From RYN-111 sp035526225 (GTDB lineage Bacteria; Actinomycetota; Actinomycetes; Mycobacteriales; SCTD01), in assembly GCA_035526225.1 (NCBI GenBank), contig DATLCV010000106.1, forward strand, positions 1 to 64,000: 64,000 bases of DNA, read 5' to 3'. The position numbers and the translations under genes are program-made. Under the pieces are notes generated by a model. That model was given only the letters and a program-made list of their open reading frames with translations. It made no database searches and was not told where the DNA came from. Shown here piece by piece: positions 50,773-58,491 of the stretch (within the stretch, counting starts at the first letter, position 1; each line of letters opens with the position of its first letter).

Positions 50773-51024
50773 TCAGCGGCCGATCGGGATGGTGTTCGCC
50801 AGGGCCACGAGCCCGAACCCGAGCACGAGGAGCACGCCGGCGTCGACCGCGCGGGACCGAACGGCGAGGTCGCCGACCTGCTGGGCAGGCAGCACGAGGC
50901 GCAGCCCGGCCGCGAGGCAGAAGGCGACGCCGACGACGACGGACCCGAGCTGCCACCAGCCGAAGGCCGCCGTCGCGAGCAGGCCTGTCACGACGACGCC
51001 GAGCACCACGAGCAGCGGCTTCAC
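50773..51024 (-). CDS. DUF3017 membrane protein
   Basis: An 83-residue protein with three short membrane helices (LLVVLGVVVTGLLATAAFGWW; VVVGVAFCLAAGLRLVL; AGVLLVLGFGLVALAN). DUF3017 is actinobacterial, commonly near mdh and folD as here. ATG overlaps the upstream stop. Function unknown. Confidence 0.82.
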   Translation of the reverse strand: MKPLLVVLGVVVTGLLATAAFGWWQLGSVVVGVAFCLAAGLRLVLPAQQVGDLAVRSRAVDAGVLLVLGFGLVALANTIPIGR

Positions 51025-51428
51025 GGGTTCGTGGTGCCCAGCCGCGCGGGCGGCGGCGGGTCCCCCGCCAGCACGGCCACGGCCAGGTCGGCCTGGGCCG
51101 CGCGCACGAGGACGTGGTCGGTGGTGAAGCCCGCCATGGAGGTGAACGGGATCTGCGCCGCCGCCAGCCGGGTGGCGACGTCGGCCAGGAAGCCCACCTG
51201 CTCCCAGGGCAGCGGACCCGCGAAGGTCACCCGGCGCCAGCCGGGCTCCACGGCCAGCGCTCCGTCGTACCGGGCGATCGTGGCCTCCGCCGCGACGAGC
51301 GTGACCTCGGCCTCGTCCTCGACAAGGCCGAAGAAACCCTCGGGAAGGGGGTTAGGGCGCCAACCGGCAGGCCAGCGCGCCACCGCCAGGTGGGTCGGGT
51401 CGAGCGTGGGACCCAGGTCGACGGGCAT
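51021..51428 (-). CDS. ACT-domain-containing protein
   Basis: A 135-residue protein of two small ACT-like halves: residues 1-62 with a split first strand and 63-130 containing WRRVTFAGPLPWEQVGFLADVATRLAAAQIPFTSMAGFTTDHVLV, the CASTOR/ACT_7 pattern. Likely senses an amino acid. A -10-like TAGGGT on the minus strand, 5 bases before the ATG, suggests leaderless expression. Confidence 0.78.
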   Translation of the reverse strand: MPVDLGPTLDPTHLAVARWPAGWRPNPLPEGFFGLVEDEAEVTLVAAEATIARYDGALAVEPGWRRVTFAGPLPWEQVGFLADVATRLAAAQIPFTSMAGFTTDHVLVRAAQADLAVAVLAGDPPPPARLGTTNP

Positions 51429-51505
51429 GGGCCACCCTAACGAGCGAGCCTGAGGGTCACGGAGAGTGTGCCGCCCGGGTCACGGGGTACGAGAACGACG
51501 TGGAG

Positions 51506-52117
51506 ATGACCGAGCACCCATCGTTGCTCCTGGAGGACACGGGCGGCACGTTCGTGCTGCACGAGACGATCACGACCCTGGGCCGAGGGCCCGGTGTCGA
51601 CGTCGACCTCGGTGACCCCAGCGTGTCCCGCCTGCACGCCGAGATCGTCCGACGCGGGCCGCACGCCTACGTCGCCGACATGGGTCTGTCGACCAACGGC
51701 ACCCTGGTGAACGGGCGCCCGGTGGGCCGCCGCGTGCTCGCCGAGGGCGACGTGCTGCAGATCGGCACCGTACGGCTGCGCGTCCTGGGCCTGCCACCGG
51801 TCGCCGACGATGCCGCGCCGCTGCGCCGCACGCAGTCCCCCGAGCTGACCCGCCGCGAGCGCGAGGTGCTGGAGGCCCTGTGCCGACCCGCGCTGGTGCA
51901 GGAGGCCTTCGTGGCCCCGGCTACCGCGCACGAGGTCGCCGACGAGCTGGTCGTGACCGAGGCCGCGGTCAAGCAGCACCTGCTGCGGCTCTACCAGAAG
52001 TTCAAGGTCGAGGAGGGCCCCAACCGGCGGGCCCGCCTGGCGAACGAGGTCATCAGCGCTGGCGTGGTGCGACCCGCCCCACTGCTGCCCGCCGCCGGCA
52101 TCCGCCGGGTCGTCTAG
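51506..52117 (+). CDS. FHA domain protein with C-terminal helix-turn-helix
   Basis: About 203 residues. Residues 15-95 form an FHA domain (TLGRGPGVDVDLGDPSVSRLHAEI, DMGLSTNGTLVNG) that binds phosphothreonine. Residues 110-165 (LTRREREVLEALCRP...ATAHEVADELVVTEAAVKQHLLRLYQKF) form a LuxR-like winged or HTH segment. GTG 51500 in frame is an alternative start. It suggests phosphorylation-dependent transcription control; partner kinase not in the window. Confidence 0.83.
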   Translation: MTEHPSLLLEDTGGTFVLHETITTLGRGPGVDVDLGDPSVSRLHAEIVRRGPHAYVADMGLSTNGTLVNGRPVGRRVLAEGDVLQIGTVRLRVLGLPPVADDAAPLRRTQSPELTRREREVLEALCRPALVQEAFVAPATAHEVADELVVTEAAVKQHLLRLYQKFKVEEGPNRRARLANEVISAGVVRPAPLLPAAGIRRVV

Positions 52118-52977
52118 CTCAGACCGGCCCGGCGCTCCGCGGCTTCGACGCAGTTCTTGAACAGCATGGCGATCGTGGTGGGCCCCACGCCACCGACACG
52201 CGGCGTGATGGCCCCGGCGACCTCGTTGCAGGCCTCGTCCACGTCGGGCAGCAGCTTCTTGCCCTCGTAGCGCACGCCCCCGCCGACCACCGTCGCACCG
52301 GGCGTGATGTGCTCGGGCTGAAGGATCCCGGGGACGCCCGCCGCGGCGATGACGATCTGCGCCCGCCGTGTGTAGTCGGCCCAGTTCTTCACCCCGGTGT
52401 GCACGACCGTGACCGCCGCGTTGGCGGTGTCGCGCTTCTGCGTCAGCAGCAGCGACAGCGGCCGGCCCAGGGTGGTCCCGCGGCCGAGGATGCAGACCTC
52501 GCGGCCTGACACGGGCACGCCGTGGAAGGCCAGCAGCGCCTCGATACCTGCGGGGGTGCACGGAACCGGGCCAGGGAGCCCCAAGGCCAACCGGCCCATG
52601 TTCACCGGGTGCAGGCCGTCGACGTCCTTGTCTGGGTCCATCTCGAGCAGCACGGCCTCGAAGTCGACGTGCGGCGGCGTCGGGTGCTGGACGAGCATCG
52701 CGTCGCAGGCCGGGTCCTCGTTCAGCCGCCGGACCGCCGCGATGACCTCAGCGGTGCTGGCGTCCTGCGGCAGCCGCTCGTGCGGGCTCGCGAAGCCGAG
52801 CTCCTCGGCCTTCTTCATCTTCATGCCGACGTAGCCGGCGCTGGCGCTGTCGTCGCCCACGAGCACGGTGCCGAGACCAGGTGCGCGGCCGGCCTCCTTG
52901 AGGCGGGCGATGCGCGGCGCGAGGTCGGCCAGCACCGCCTCGGCGACGGGGGCTCCGGGCAGCAGACGGGCGCTCAT
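52114..52977 (-). CDS. folD: bifunctional methylene-THF dehydrogenase/cyclohydrolase
   Basis: A 287-residue one-carbon enzyme: DDSASAGYVGMKMKKAEELG (catalytic Tyr/Lys), QHPTPPHVD, DKDVDGLHPVNMGRL, PCTPAGI and ILGRGTTLGRPLSLLL. ATG 52977 has an 8-base distance to a TAGGGT hexamer on its strand, consistent with a leaderless mRNA. Confidence 0.95.
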   Translation of the reverse strand: MSARLLPGAPVAEAVLADLAPRIARLKEAGRAPGLGTVLVGDDSASAGYVGMKMKKAEELGFASPHERLPQDASTAEVIAAVRRLNEDPACDAMLVQHPTPPHVDFEAVLLEMDPDKDVDGLHPVNMGRLALGLPGPVPCTPAGIEALLAFHGVPVSGREVCILGRGTTLGRPLSLLLTQKRDTANAAVTVVHTGVKNWADYTRRAQIVIAAAGVPGILQPEHITPGATVVGGGVRYEGKKLLPDVDEACNEVAGAITPRVGGVGPTTIAMLFKNCVEAAERRAGLS

Positions 52978-52985
52978 GCGGCTCA

Positions 52986-52995
52986 ACCCTAGTGT
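52986..52995. promoter_or_regulatory. overlapping back-to-back -10 elements (folD / DUF5313)
   Basis: Plus-strand TAGTGT (52990-52995) lies 7 bases before GTG 53003, and minus-strand TAGGGT (52991-52986) lies 8 bases before the folD ATG 52977. The hexamers share two base pairs. Only 25 bp separate the two start codons, so both messages must be leaderless or nearly so if these are the promoters. Confidence 0.45.
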
Positions 52996-53002
52996 TCACC
53001 CC

Positions 53003-53419
53003 GTGCCCACGCCCTCGCCGCTGCTCGTGCTCGCCTACCGCCTGCTCGGCTGGCGGCTGGGCCCGTCGTACCGGGAGTGGGTGCACGACGACCTGACCCG
53101 CCGGGGCTGGCTGCTGCGGCAGGGGGCTCCCGTGCTCCTGGCCCTTCTCGTCGTGGGCGTCGTCGTGAACACCGCCGTCGACAGCAACGGCGACCGGCTC
53201 GTCCCGCTGCTGGTGGTGCTCACCGGTGTCGGGTTGTTCCTGCGCAGCTCGCTGCGCGAGCGCGCGCTGCGCCAGCAGGGGATCGACGCGAGCGGGCAGC
53301 CCGTCGCGGACTGGTACGACGACGACCGGGCCCGGCGGCAGCGCAACGTGATCGGCGCCGTCAGCACCGTCGTCCTCACCGTGGCCGGGCTGACGATCCT
53401 GGCGGTCCGCTCGCGCTGA
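53003..53419 (+). CDS. DUF5313-like membrane protein
   Basis: A 138-residue protein. The start RLLGWRLGPSYREWVHDDLTRRGWLLRQ fits actinobacterial DUF5313, followed by two hydrophobic helices (VLLALLVVGVVVNTAV; LVPLLVVLTGVGLFL) and one more at the C-terminus (VIGAVSTVVLTVAGLTILAV). Function unknown. GTG 53003 sets the only start next to the compact promoter. Confidence 0.7.
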   Translation: MPTPSPLLVLAYRLLGWRLGPSYREWVHDDLTRRGWLLRQGAPVLLALLVVGVVVNTAVDSNGDRLVPLLVVLTGVGLFLRSSLRERALRQQGIDASGQPVADWYDDDRARRQRNVIGAVSTVVLTVAGLTILAVRSR

Positions 53420-53422
53420 CGG

Positions 53423-54973
53423 TCAGTGGAAGAAGTGGCGGGTGCCCGTGAGGTACAGCGTCACGCCGGCAGCCTGAGCGGCCGCGACGACCTCCTCGTC
53501 ACGCACCGACCCGCCGGGCTGGACGACGGCGCGCACGCCCGCGTCGAGCAGCACCTGCAGGCCGTCGGCGAACGGGAAGAACGCGTCCGACGCGGCGACG
53601 GCACCCTTGGCCCGGTCCCCCGCACGGGAGACCGCCAGCTTGGCGGAGTCGACCCGGTTGACCTGGCCCATGCCGACACCGACGGTCGCGCCACCCGCCG
53701 CGAGCAGGATCGCGTTGGACTTCACGGCGCGCACGGCGCGCCACGCGAAGACGAGGTCCGTCAGGTCCTCCAGCGGCTCGCCGGCCGCCAGCGTCCACGC
53801 CGCCGCGTCGTCGCCGGCGGCAGTGATCGCGTCGGCCTCCTGCAGCAGCAGCCCGCCGTTGATGTGACGCGCCTCGACACCGCGGCCGCCGAAGCCGGCC
53901 GTCTTCAGGATGCGGATGGACGGCTTCTTCGCGAGCACCTCGACGGCGCCGGCCTCGTACGCCGGGGCAACGATCACCTCGGTGAAGATCTCGGCGACCT
54001 GCTCGGCCATCGCCTTGCTGACCGGGGCGTTGACGGCGATCACGCCGCCGAACGCGGACACGGGGTCGCAGGCGTGCGCCTTGCGATGCGCCTCCGCGAC
54101 GTCGCCGGCCGAGGCGATGCCGCACGGGTTGGCGTGCTTGATGATCGCGACCGTCGGCGCGGTGAAGTCGTTCGCCGCCCGCAGGGCCGCGTCGGTGTCG
54201 ACGTAGTTGTTGTAGGACATCTGCTTGCCGTGCAGCTGCTCGGCCGTGGCCAGCGAGTCGCCGGCGAGCTGCCCCGTGTAGAGGGCAGCCCGCTGGTGCG
54301 GGTTCTCGCCGTACCGGAGCACGTCCGCCCGCTGGTAGGTCGCGCCCAGGAACGAGGGGAAGACCTCGACCGCGTCGCTGGCGTCGTAGGAGCTGGCGAA
54401 CCAGGAGGCAACGGCCACGTCGTACGCCGCGGTGTGCTGGAACGCCTTGCTGGCCAGCGCCCTGCGCTGCTCGAAGGTGAACCCGCCGACCTCGACCGCC
54501 TCGAGCACGTCGGCGTACGACGAGGGCTCGACCACGACGGCGACGCTGGGGTGGTTCTTGGCAGCAGCCCGGACCATCGTCGGCCCACCGATGTCGATCT
54601 GCTCGACGCACTCGTCGGGCGCCGCGCCGGAGACCACGGTCTGCGTGAACGGGTAGAGGTTCACCACGACGAGGTCGAACGGCTGGACCCCGAGGTCGGC
54701 GAGCTGCTGCACGTGGTCGGGCAGGCGCCGGTCGGCGAGGATCCCCGCGTGCACCTTGGGGTGCAGCGTCTTGACCCGACCGTCGAGGCACTCCGGGAAG
54801 CCCGTCAGCTCGTCGACGCTGGTGACCGTGACCCCCGCCTCGCGCAGCCGGGCCGCGGTGGAGCCGGTGCTGACGATCTCGACGCCGGCCTTGGCCAGGC
54901 CGCGGCCGAGCTCCTCCAACCCGGTCTTGTCGTAGACGCTGACCAGGGCGCGCTTGATGGCGATCGCACTCAC
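53423..54973 (-). CDS. purH: bifunctional AICAR transformylase/IMP cyclohydrolase
   Basis: A 516-residue enzyme for the last two steps of IMP synthesis. N-terminal cyclohydrolase (RALVSVYDKTGLEELGRGLAKAG, VKTLHPKVHAGIL, NLYPF) and C-terminal transformylase (LRYGENPHQRAALY, KHANPCGIA, AFGGVIAVNAPV, SDAFFPFADG, PGGSVRDEEV). GTG 54973 overlaps the purN stop (GTGA). Confidence 0.96.
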   Translation of the reverse strand: MSAIAIKRALVSVYDKTGLEELGRGLAKAGVEIVSTGSTAARLREAGVTVTSVDELTGFPECLDGRVKTLHPKVHAGILADRRLPDHVQQLADLGVQPFDLVVVNLYPFTQTVVSGAAPDECVEQIDIGGPTMVRAAAKNHPSVAVVVEPSSYADVLEAVEVGGFTFEQRRALASKAFQHTAAYDVAVASWFASSYDASDAVEVFPSFLGATYQRADVLRYGENPHQRAALYTGQLAGDSLATAEQLHGKQMSYNNYVDTDAALRAANDFTAPTVAIIKHANPCGIASAGDVAEAHRKAHACDPVSAFGGVIAVNAPVSKAMAEQVAEIFTEVIVAPAYEAGAVEVLAKKPSIRILKTAGFGGRGVEARHINGGLLLQEADAITAAGDDAAAWTLAAGEPLEDLTDLVFAWRAVRAVKSNAILLAAGGATVGVGMGQVNRVDSAKLAVSRAGDRAKGAVAASDAFFPFADGLQVLLDAGVRAVVQPGGSVRDEEVVAAAQAAGVTLYLTGTRHFFH

Positions 54974-55569
54974 GGGATGGTGACCCTTCGTCCGGTGACG
55001 GTGAAGCCCTCGCGGGCCATGCGGCCGATCGCGTCGACGAGCAGCTGGCGCTCCGCGACCTTGATCCGCTCGTGCAGGGTGGCCTCGTCGTCGCCCTCCA
55101 GGACGGGTACGGCGGCCTGGGCCACGATGGGCCCGGTGTCGACGCCGGCGTCGACGAGGAACAGCGTGCAGCCGGTGACCTTGACGCCGTGCTCGAGGGC
55201 GTCGCGGGCCCCGTGCATCCCGGGGAAGCTCGGCAGCAGCGCCGGGTGGGTGTTGACCATGGGGAAGCGGTCGAGGAAGTCCTGGCTCACGAGCTTCATG
55301 AAACCGGCGCTCACCACGAGGGTCGGTGCGTAGGCACCCACCACCCCGGCCAGGGCCTCGTCCCACTCCGCGCGGCTGGCGAAGCCGCCCAGCGGCAGCA
55401 CGAAGGTCGGGATCCCGCGGTCGGTCGCGCGCTTCTCCCCGAGGGTGCCCTCCCGGTCGGCCCCCACCGCGACGACCTGGGCCCCCCAGGAGGGGTCGTC
55501 CGAGGCGTCGAGGAGGGCCTGCAGCGTGGTGCCGGTGCCCGAGACGAGCACGACCAGGCGCGCGGACAC
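54970..55569 (-). CDS. purN: GAR transformylase PurN
   Basis: A 199-residue formyltransferase for glycinamide ribonucleotide: VVLVSGTGTTLQALLDA, VNTHPALLPSFPGMHG with the catalytic His, GCTLFLVDAGVDTGPIVAQ with the Asp. Coupled to purH downstream, as is common in actinobacteria. Confidence 0.95.
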   Translation of the reverse strand: MSARLVVLVSGTGTTLQALLDASDDPSWGAQVVAVGADREGTLGEKRATDRGIPTFVLPLGGFASRAEWDEALAGVVGAYAPTLVVSAGFMKLVSQDFLDRFPMVNTHPALLPSFPGMHGARDALEHGVKVTGCTLFLVDAGVDTGPIVAQAAVPVLEGDDEATLHERIKVAERQLLVDAIGRMAREGFTVTGRRVTIP

Positions 55570-55672
55570 CAGGGGCCTCCTTCAGGAAAGCGCCAGCGTA
55601 GCGGGGCGGGCGCTGCGCGCTTCGGGGCGAAGCGCGCCAGGATGGGCGCCCACACCACGTACAGGAGCGCAC

Positions 55673-56077
55673 GTGACCACACCGCAGGACCCCTTCGCCG
55701 CCTCCGGCGACCAGCCGCCGCGCGAGGGGCAGCAGCCCCCGCCCCCCGGGTACGGCGCCCCGCCGCCGGGGTACCCGCCTGGTTACCCACCGCCGTTCGG
55801 GCAGTCGCCGTACGGGCAGCAGCCGTACGGGCAGCAGCCGTACGGCGGGGGCCAGAAGACGAACACAATGGCGATCGTCGGGTTCATCCTCACGCTCGTC
55901 GTCTGCCCGCCGATCGGAGCGGTCCTGTGCTTCATCGCGCTCGGCCAGATCAAGCGCACCGGTGAGGGCGGCCGGGGGCTCGCGCTCGCCGGCGTCTGGA
56001 TCGGTGTGGCGCTGCTGGCGCTGTTCGTGGGCGTGATCGCGCTCGGGGTCATGTCCGAGGTCGCGTACAGCCAGTGA
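55673..56077 (+). CDS. DUF4190 membrane protein with Pro/Gln/Tyr-rich N-terminus
   Basis: A 134-residue protein. Residues 1-62 are low complexity, with GYGAPPPGYPPGYPPP and tandem YGQQPYGQQPYG repeats; residues 66-130 are the DUF4190 pair of helices (MAIVGFILTLVVCPPIGAVLCFIALGQI; LALAGVWIGVALLALFVGVIALG). GTG 55673. Its first residues (PQDPFAASGDQPP) repeat in the next gene. Confidence 0.83.
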   Translation: MTTPQDPFAASGDQPPREGQQPPPPGYGAPPPGYPPGYPPPFGQSPYGQQPYGQQPYGGGQKTNTMAIVGFILTLVVCPPIGAVLCFIALGQIKRTGEGGRGLALAGVWIGVALLALFVGVIALGVMSEVAYSQ

Positions 56078-56144
56078 GGACCTCCCACCGCCGCGCCGGA
56101 CAGCAGTCCACCATGAGCGCAACACCACACCCCCGGAGGAAGAC

Positions 56145-56666
56145 GTGACGAACCCCCAGGACCCGTTCAGCTCACCCGGCGAGGAACAGCCCCTGGGTTA
56201 CGGCAGTCCTCCGCCGCCTGGCTACGGCACGCCCCCGCCGCCCGCCTACGGCCAGGTGCCCCCGCCGCCCGCGTACGGCGCGCCGATGCCCCAGCTCGCC
56301 GGCTGGGGTTCGCGCGTGCAGAGCGCGCTCGTCGACTGGTTCCTGCCGTTCGTCGTCGCGGACGTCGTCTACTACGCGTCCAAGGGCCTGGGGATCGTGC
56401 TGTTCCTGGCGGCCTTCGCATGGGTGTTCTACAACCGCTACCTCGAGGGCACGACCGGCCAGTCGTACGGCAAGAAGTTGGCAGGCACCCGTCTGGTGCG
56501 CGAGCAGGACGGCCAGCTCGTCGGCGCCGGCCTCGCCATCGGCCGGATGTTCGTGCACATCATCGACGGCCTGCCTTGCTACCTCGGCTACCTGTGGCCG
56601 CTGTGGGACGCAAAGAAGCAGACCTTCGCGGACAAGATCCTCAACACACTGGTCATCAAGGCCTGA
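56145..56666 (+). CDS. RDD-family membrane protein with Pro/Tyr-rich N-terminus
   Basis: A 173-residue protein: PQDPFSSPGEEQP, then PPPPGYGTPPPPAYGQVPPPPAYG repeats (to about 45), then an RDD domain with helices around 60-80, 82-95 and 125-150 and GTTGQSYGKKLAGTRLV. RDD proteins are membrane proteins of mixed transport or regulatory function. GTG 56145 after GGAGGA. Confidence 0.83.
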   Translation: MTNPQDPFSSPGEEQPLGYGSPPPPGYGTPPPPAYGQVPPPPAYGAPMPQLAGWGSRVQSALVDWFLPFVVADVVYYASKGLGIVLFLAAFAWVFYNRYLEGTTGQSYGKKLAGTRLVREQDGQLVGAGLAIGRMFVHIIDGLPCYLGYLWPLWDAKKQTFADKILNTLVIKA

Positions 56667-56687
56667 CCCAGCGCCCCGATGAGGGCG

Positions 56688-57863
56688 TCAGTGGCGCCGT
56701 ACGACGGAGGCTGCGACCGCGGCTGCCAGGCCGGTCTCGACCATCGCGGCGAGGCCGACCTGCCACGGCGTGGGCCCGACCTCGACGAGCCGACCGCCGC
56801 CCAAGGGGCCACCTGACAGCCAGGCGAGCGTGCCGAGCGCGAGCCCCACACAGGGGCCGAGAGCCAGGCCCTCGAGTGCAGCGCGGCCCGCGCCGCAGCT
56901 GAGCCGCCGTGCGAGCACGACCCCGCCGAGTGCGCCGGCGCCCACGGGCACGGCCAGGGCGACGACGCCCAGCCACGTCGGTGCGGGGCCGGCCGGGAGG
57001 GCGGCGAGCAGGGGGAACGCCGGCACCTCGCCGAGGGTGGTGCCGAACGGGCCGACCGAGGTGCCGACGCCGACGGCGAAGCCCGGCCCGGTGAGCCAGG
57101 CGCTGCCCCAGAGCGCGGCGTTGGGGACGCAGACGACACCGAGGACCAACAGGGCCAGACCGCCCACGAGCCCCGGGTCGCTGGCGGCCGCGAGCGAGGA
57201 CGCACGCCCGGCGTGCCGGGCGAAGCTGATGCCGGCGACGACCGCGCCCCCTGCGACCAGCACCGCGACGGCCACGGAGGTGGCCCGCAGCAGCCCGCGC
57301 GCGCGGAAGGGCACCGCGCTCAGCGCGGTGCGGAACAAGCCGGCCTCCCGCAGGGCGCCGCTTCCGGCGCCGAGCACGGCGAGCACCAGCCCGCCGAGCG
57401 TCGCCTGCACCGGCGCGGGCCGAACCGTCGTCGTGGCGCTCGCCGCAGCGACGACGGCGCAGAGCACGGCGTAGGGGAAGGCGACCGCCACGACGAGCCG
57501 CACGGCCTGCGTCAGGCCCCGGACCTCTACCGTCCGAGCGCCGTGCCGCCCGGCGCGGTGCAGCAGCGCGAGCGGCAGCAGCGCGAGCCCGAGGGGCACC
57601 AGCCCGACGTGGCCTCCCGGGATCCCCATCGAGGTGCCGTGCCCGAGCAGCCACAGCTGCCCGACGGCACGGGTCGCTGCCGCCGCACCCGAGCCGGACC
57701 GCGAGTCGGTGGCCCAGACCAGCAGCAGCGGGATGCCGAGTGCCACGAGCCCCGCGCCGGCCGCCCAGGTCGCGGCCACCACGCCCGGTCCGAGCGGGCT
57801 CCGCTCGGGCGAGTCCTGCCGCGCAGGGGGGCGCAAGGGGGGTCGCTCGAGCGTGGTCGTCAT
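56688..57863 (-). CDS. DUF6350 polytopic membrane protein
   Basis: A 391-residue protein with about nine to ten hydrophobic helices and Gly/Ala-rich loops, after an Arg/Pro-rich cytoplasmic start (MTTTLERPPLRPPARQDSPERSPLGP). DUF6350 genes sit between purN and sucCD in many actinobacteria, as here, and are sometimes labelled cell-division related. ATG 57863 rather than a longer frame to 58022. Function unproven. Confidence 0.8.
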   Translation of the reverse strand: MTTTLERPPLRPPARQDSPERSPLGPGVVAATWAAGAGLVALGIPLLLVWATDSRSGSGAAAATRAVGQLWLLGHGTSMGIPGGHVGLVPLGLALLPLALLHRAGRHGARTVEVRGLTQAVRLVVAVAFPYAVLCAVVAAASATTTVRPAPVQATLGGLVLAVLGAGSGALREAGLFRTALSAVPFRARGLLRATSVAVAVLVAGGAVVAGISFARHAGRASSLAAASDPGLVGGLALLVLGVVCVPNAALWGSAWLTGPGFAVGVGTSVGPFGTTLGEVPAFPLLAALPAGPAPTWLGVVALAVPVGAGALGGVVLARRLSCGAGRAALEGLALGPCVGLALGTLAWLSGGPLGGGRLVEVGPTPWQVGLAAMVETGLAAAVAASVVRRH

Positions 57864-57939
57864 GGCGCTGTCGACTGTCTCAGCCTGGGCACCGCGGGCG
57901 GGGATCCCACGCCGACCTCGCCGCCGCCGTAAGTGGGGT

Positions 57940-57967
57940 GCAACCCGACGGACCGGCCGTGCGTGTA
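57940..57967 (+). promoter_or_regulatory. predicted ECF-type promoter, GCAACC-N16-CGTGTA
   Basis: GCAACC at 57940-57945, exactly 16 bases, CGTGTA at 57962-57967. Same -35, same spacing and a CGT-starting -10 as at 42746. A start point near 57974 leaves a leader of about 38 bases including GGAGAGG at 57999. Confidence 0.55.
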
Positions 57968-58011
57968 GGAGTGTGACCACCTCGATCGCACGCGCACCGG
58001 AGAGGCGGATC

Positions 58012-58491
58012 GTGTCCAGCACCGTCGACTTCGACGCCTTCTACGCGGCCACCGCCCCCTCGCTCGTCCGGCAGGTCCACGCCTTCACCGGCGACCTCGC
58101 CGAGGCCCAGGACTGCGTCCAGGAGGCGTACGCCCGCGCCTGGCAGCGATGGGCCCGTGTGTCCGAGTACGACGTGCCCGCCGCCTGGGTGCGGCAGGTC
58201 GCCTGCCGGCTCGCGGTCTCGCGCTTCCGTCGCCTGCAGGTCGGCCGGGGCCTGTTGCCCCGGACCCAGTCGGTGCCCGAGGTCGACCCCTCCCGTGTCG
58301 CCCTCGTCGCAGCACTCCGGCAGATCCCCGAGGCTCAGCGGCTCGCAGTCGTCCTGCACCACGTGGCCGACCTCTCGGTCGAGCAGGTAGCCGCCGAGAC
58401 GGGTGTTCCCGTGGGGACCGTCAAGGCCCGCCTGTCCCGCGGCCGCGCTGCCCTCGCCCTCCTCCTCGCCGACACGGAGCCCTCGCGATGA
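58012..58491 (+). CDS. ECF sigma factor, SigE family (second copy)
   Basis: A 159-residue sigma factor: VDFDAFYAATAPSLVRQVHAFTGD, AEAQDCVQEAYARAWQRW (region 2), and AQRLAVVLHHVADLSVEQVAAETGVPVGTVKARLSRGRAAL (region 4). GTG 58012 is chosen for GGAGAGG at 57999-58005; an in-frame GTG at 57973 is the alternative. A paralogue of the sigma factor at 42780. Coupled to the membrane protein by ATGA. Confidence 0.88.
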   Translation: MSSTVDFDAFYAATAPSLVRQVHAFTGDLAEAQDCVQEAYARAWQRWARVSEYDVPAAWVRQVACRLAVSRFRRLQVGRGLLPRTQSVPEVDPSRVALVAALRQIPEAQRLAVVLHHVADLSVEQVAAETGVPVGTVKARLSRGRAALALLLADTEPSR

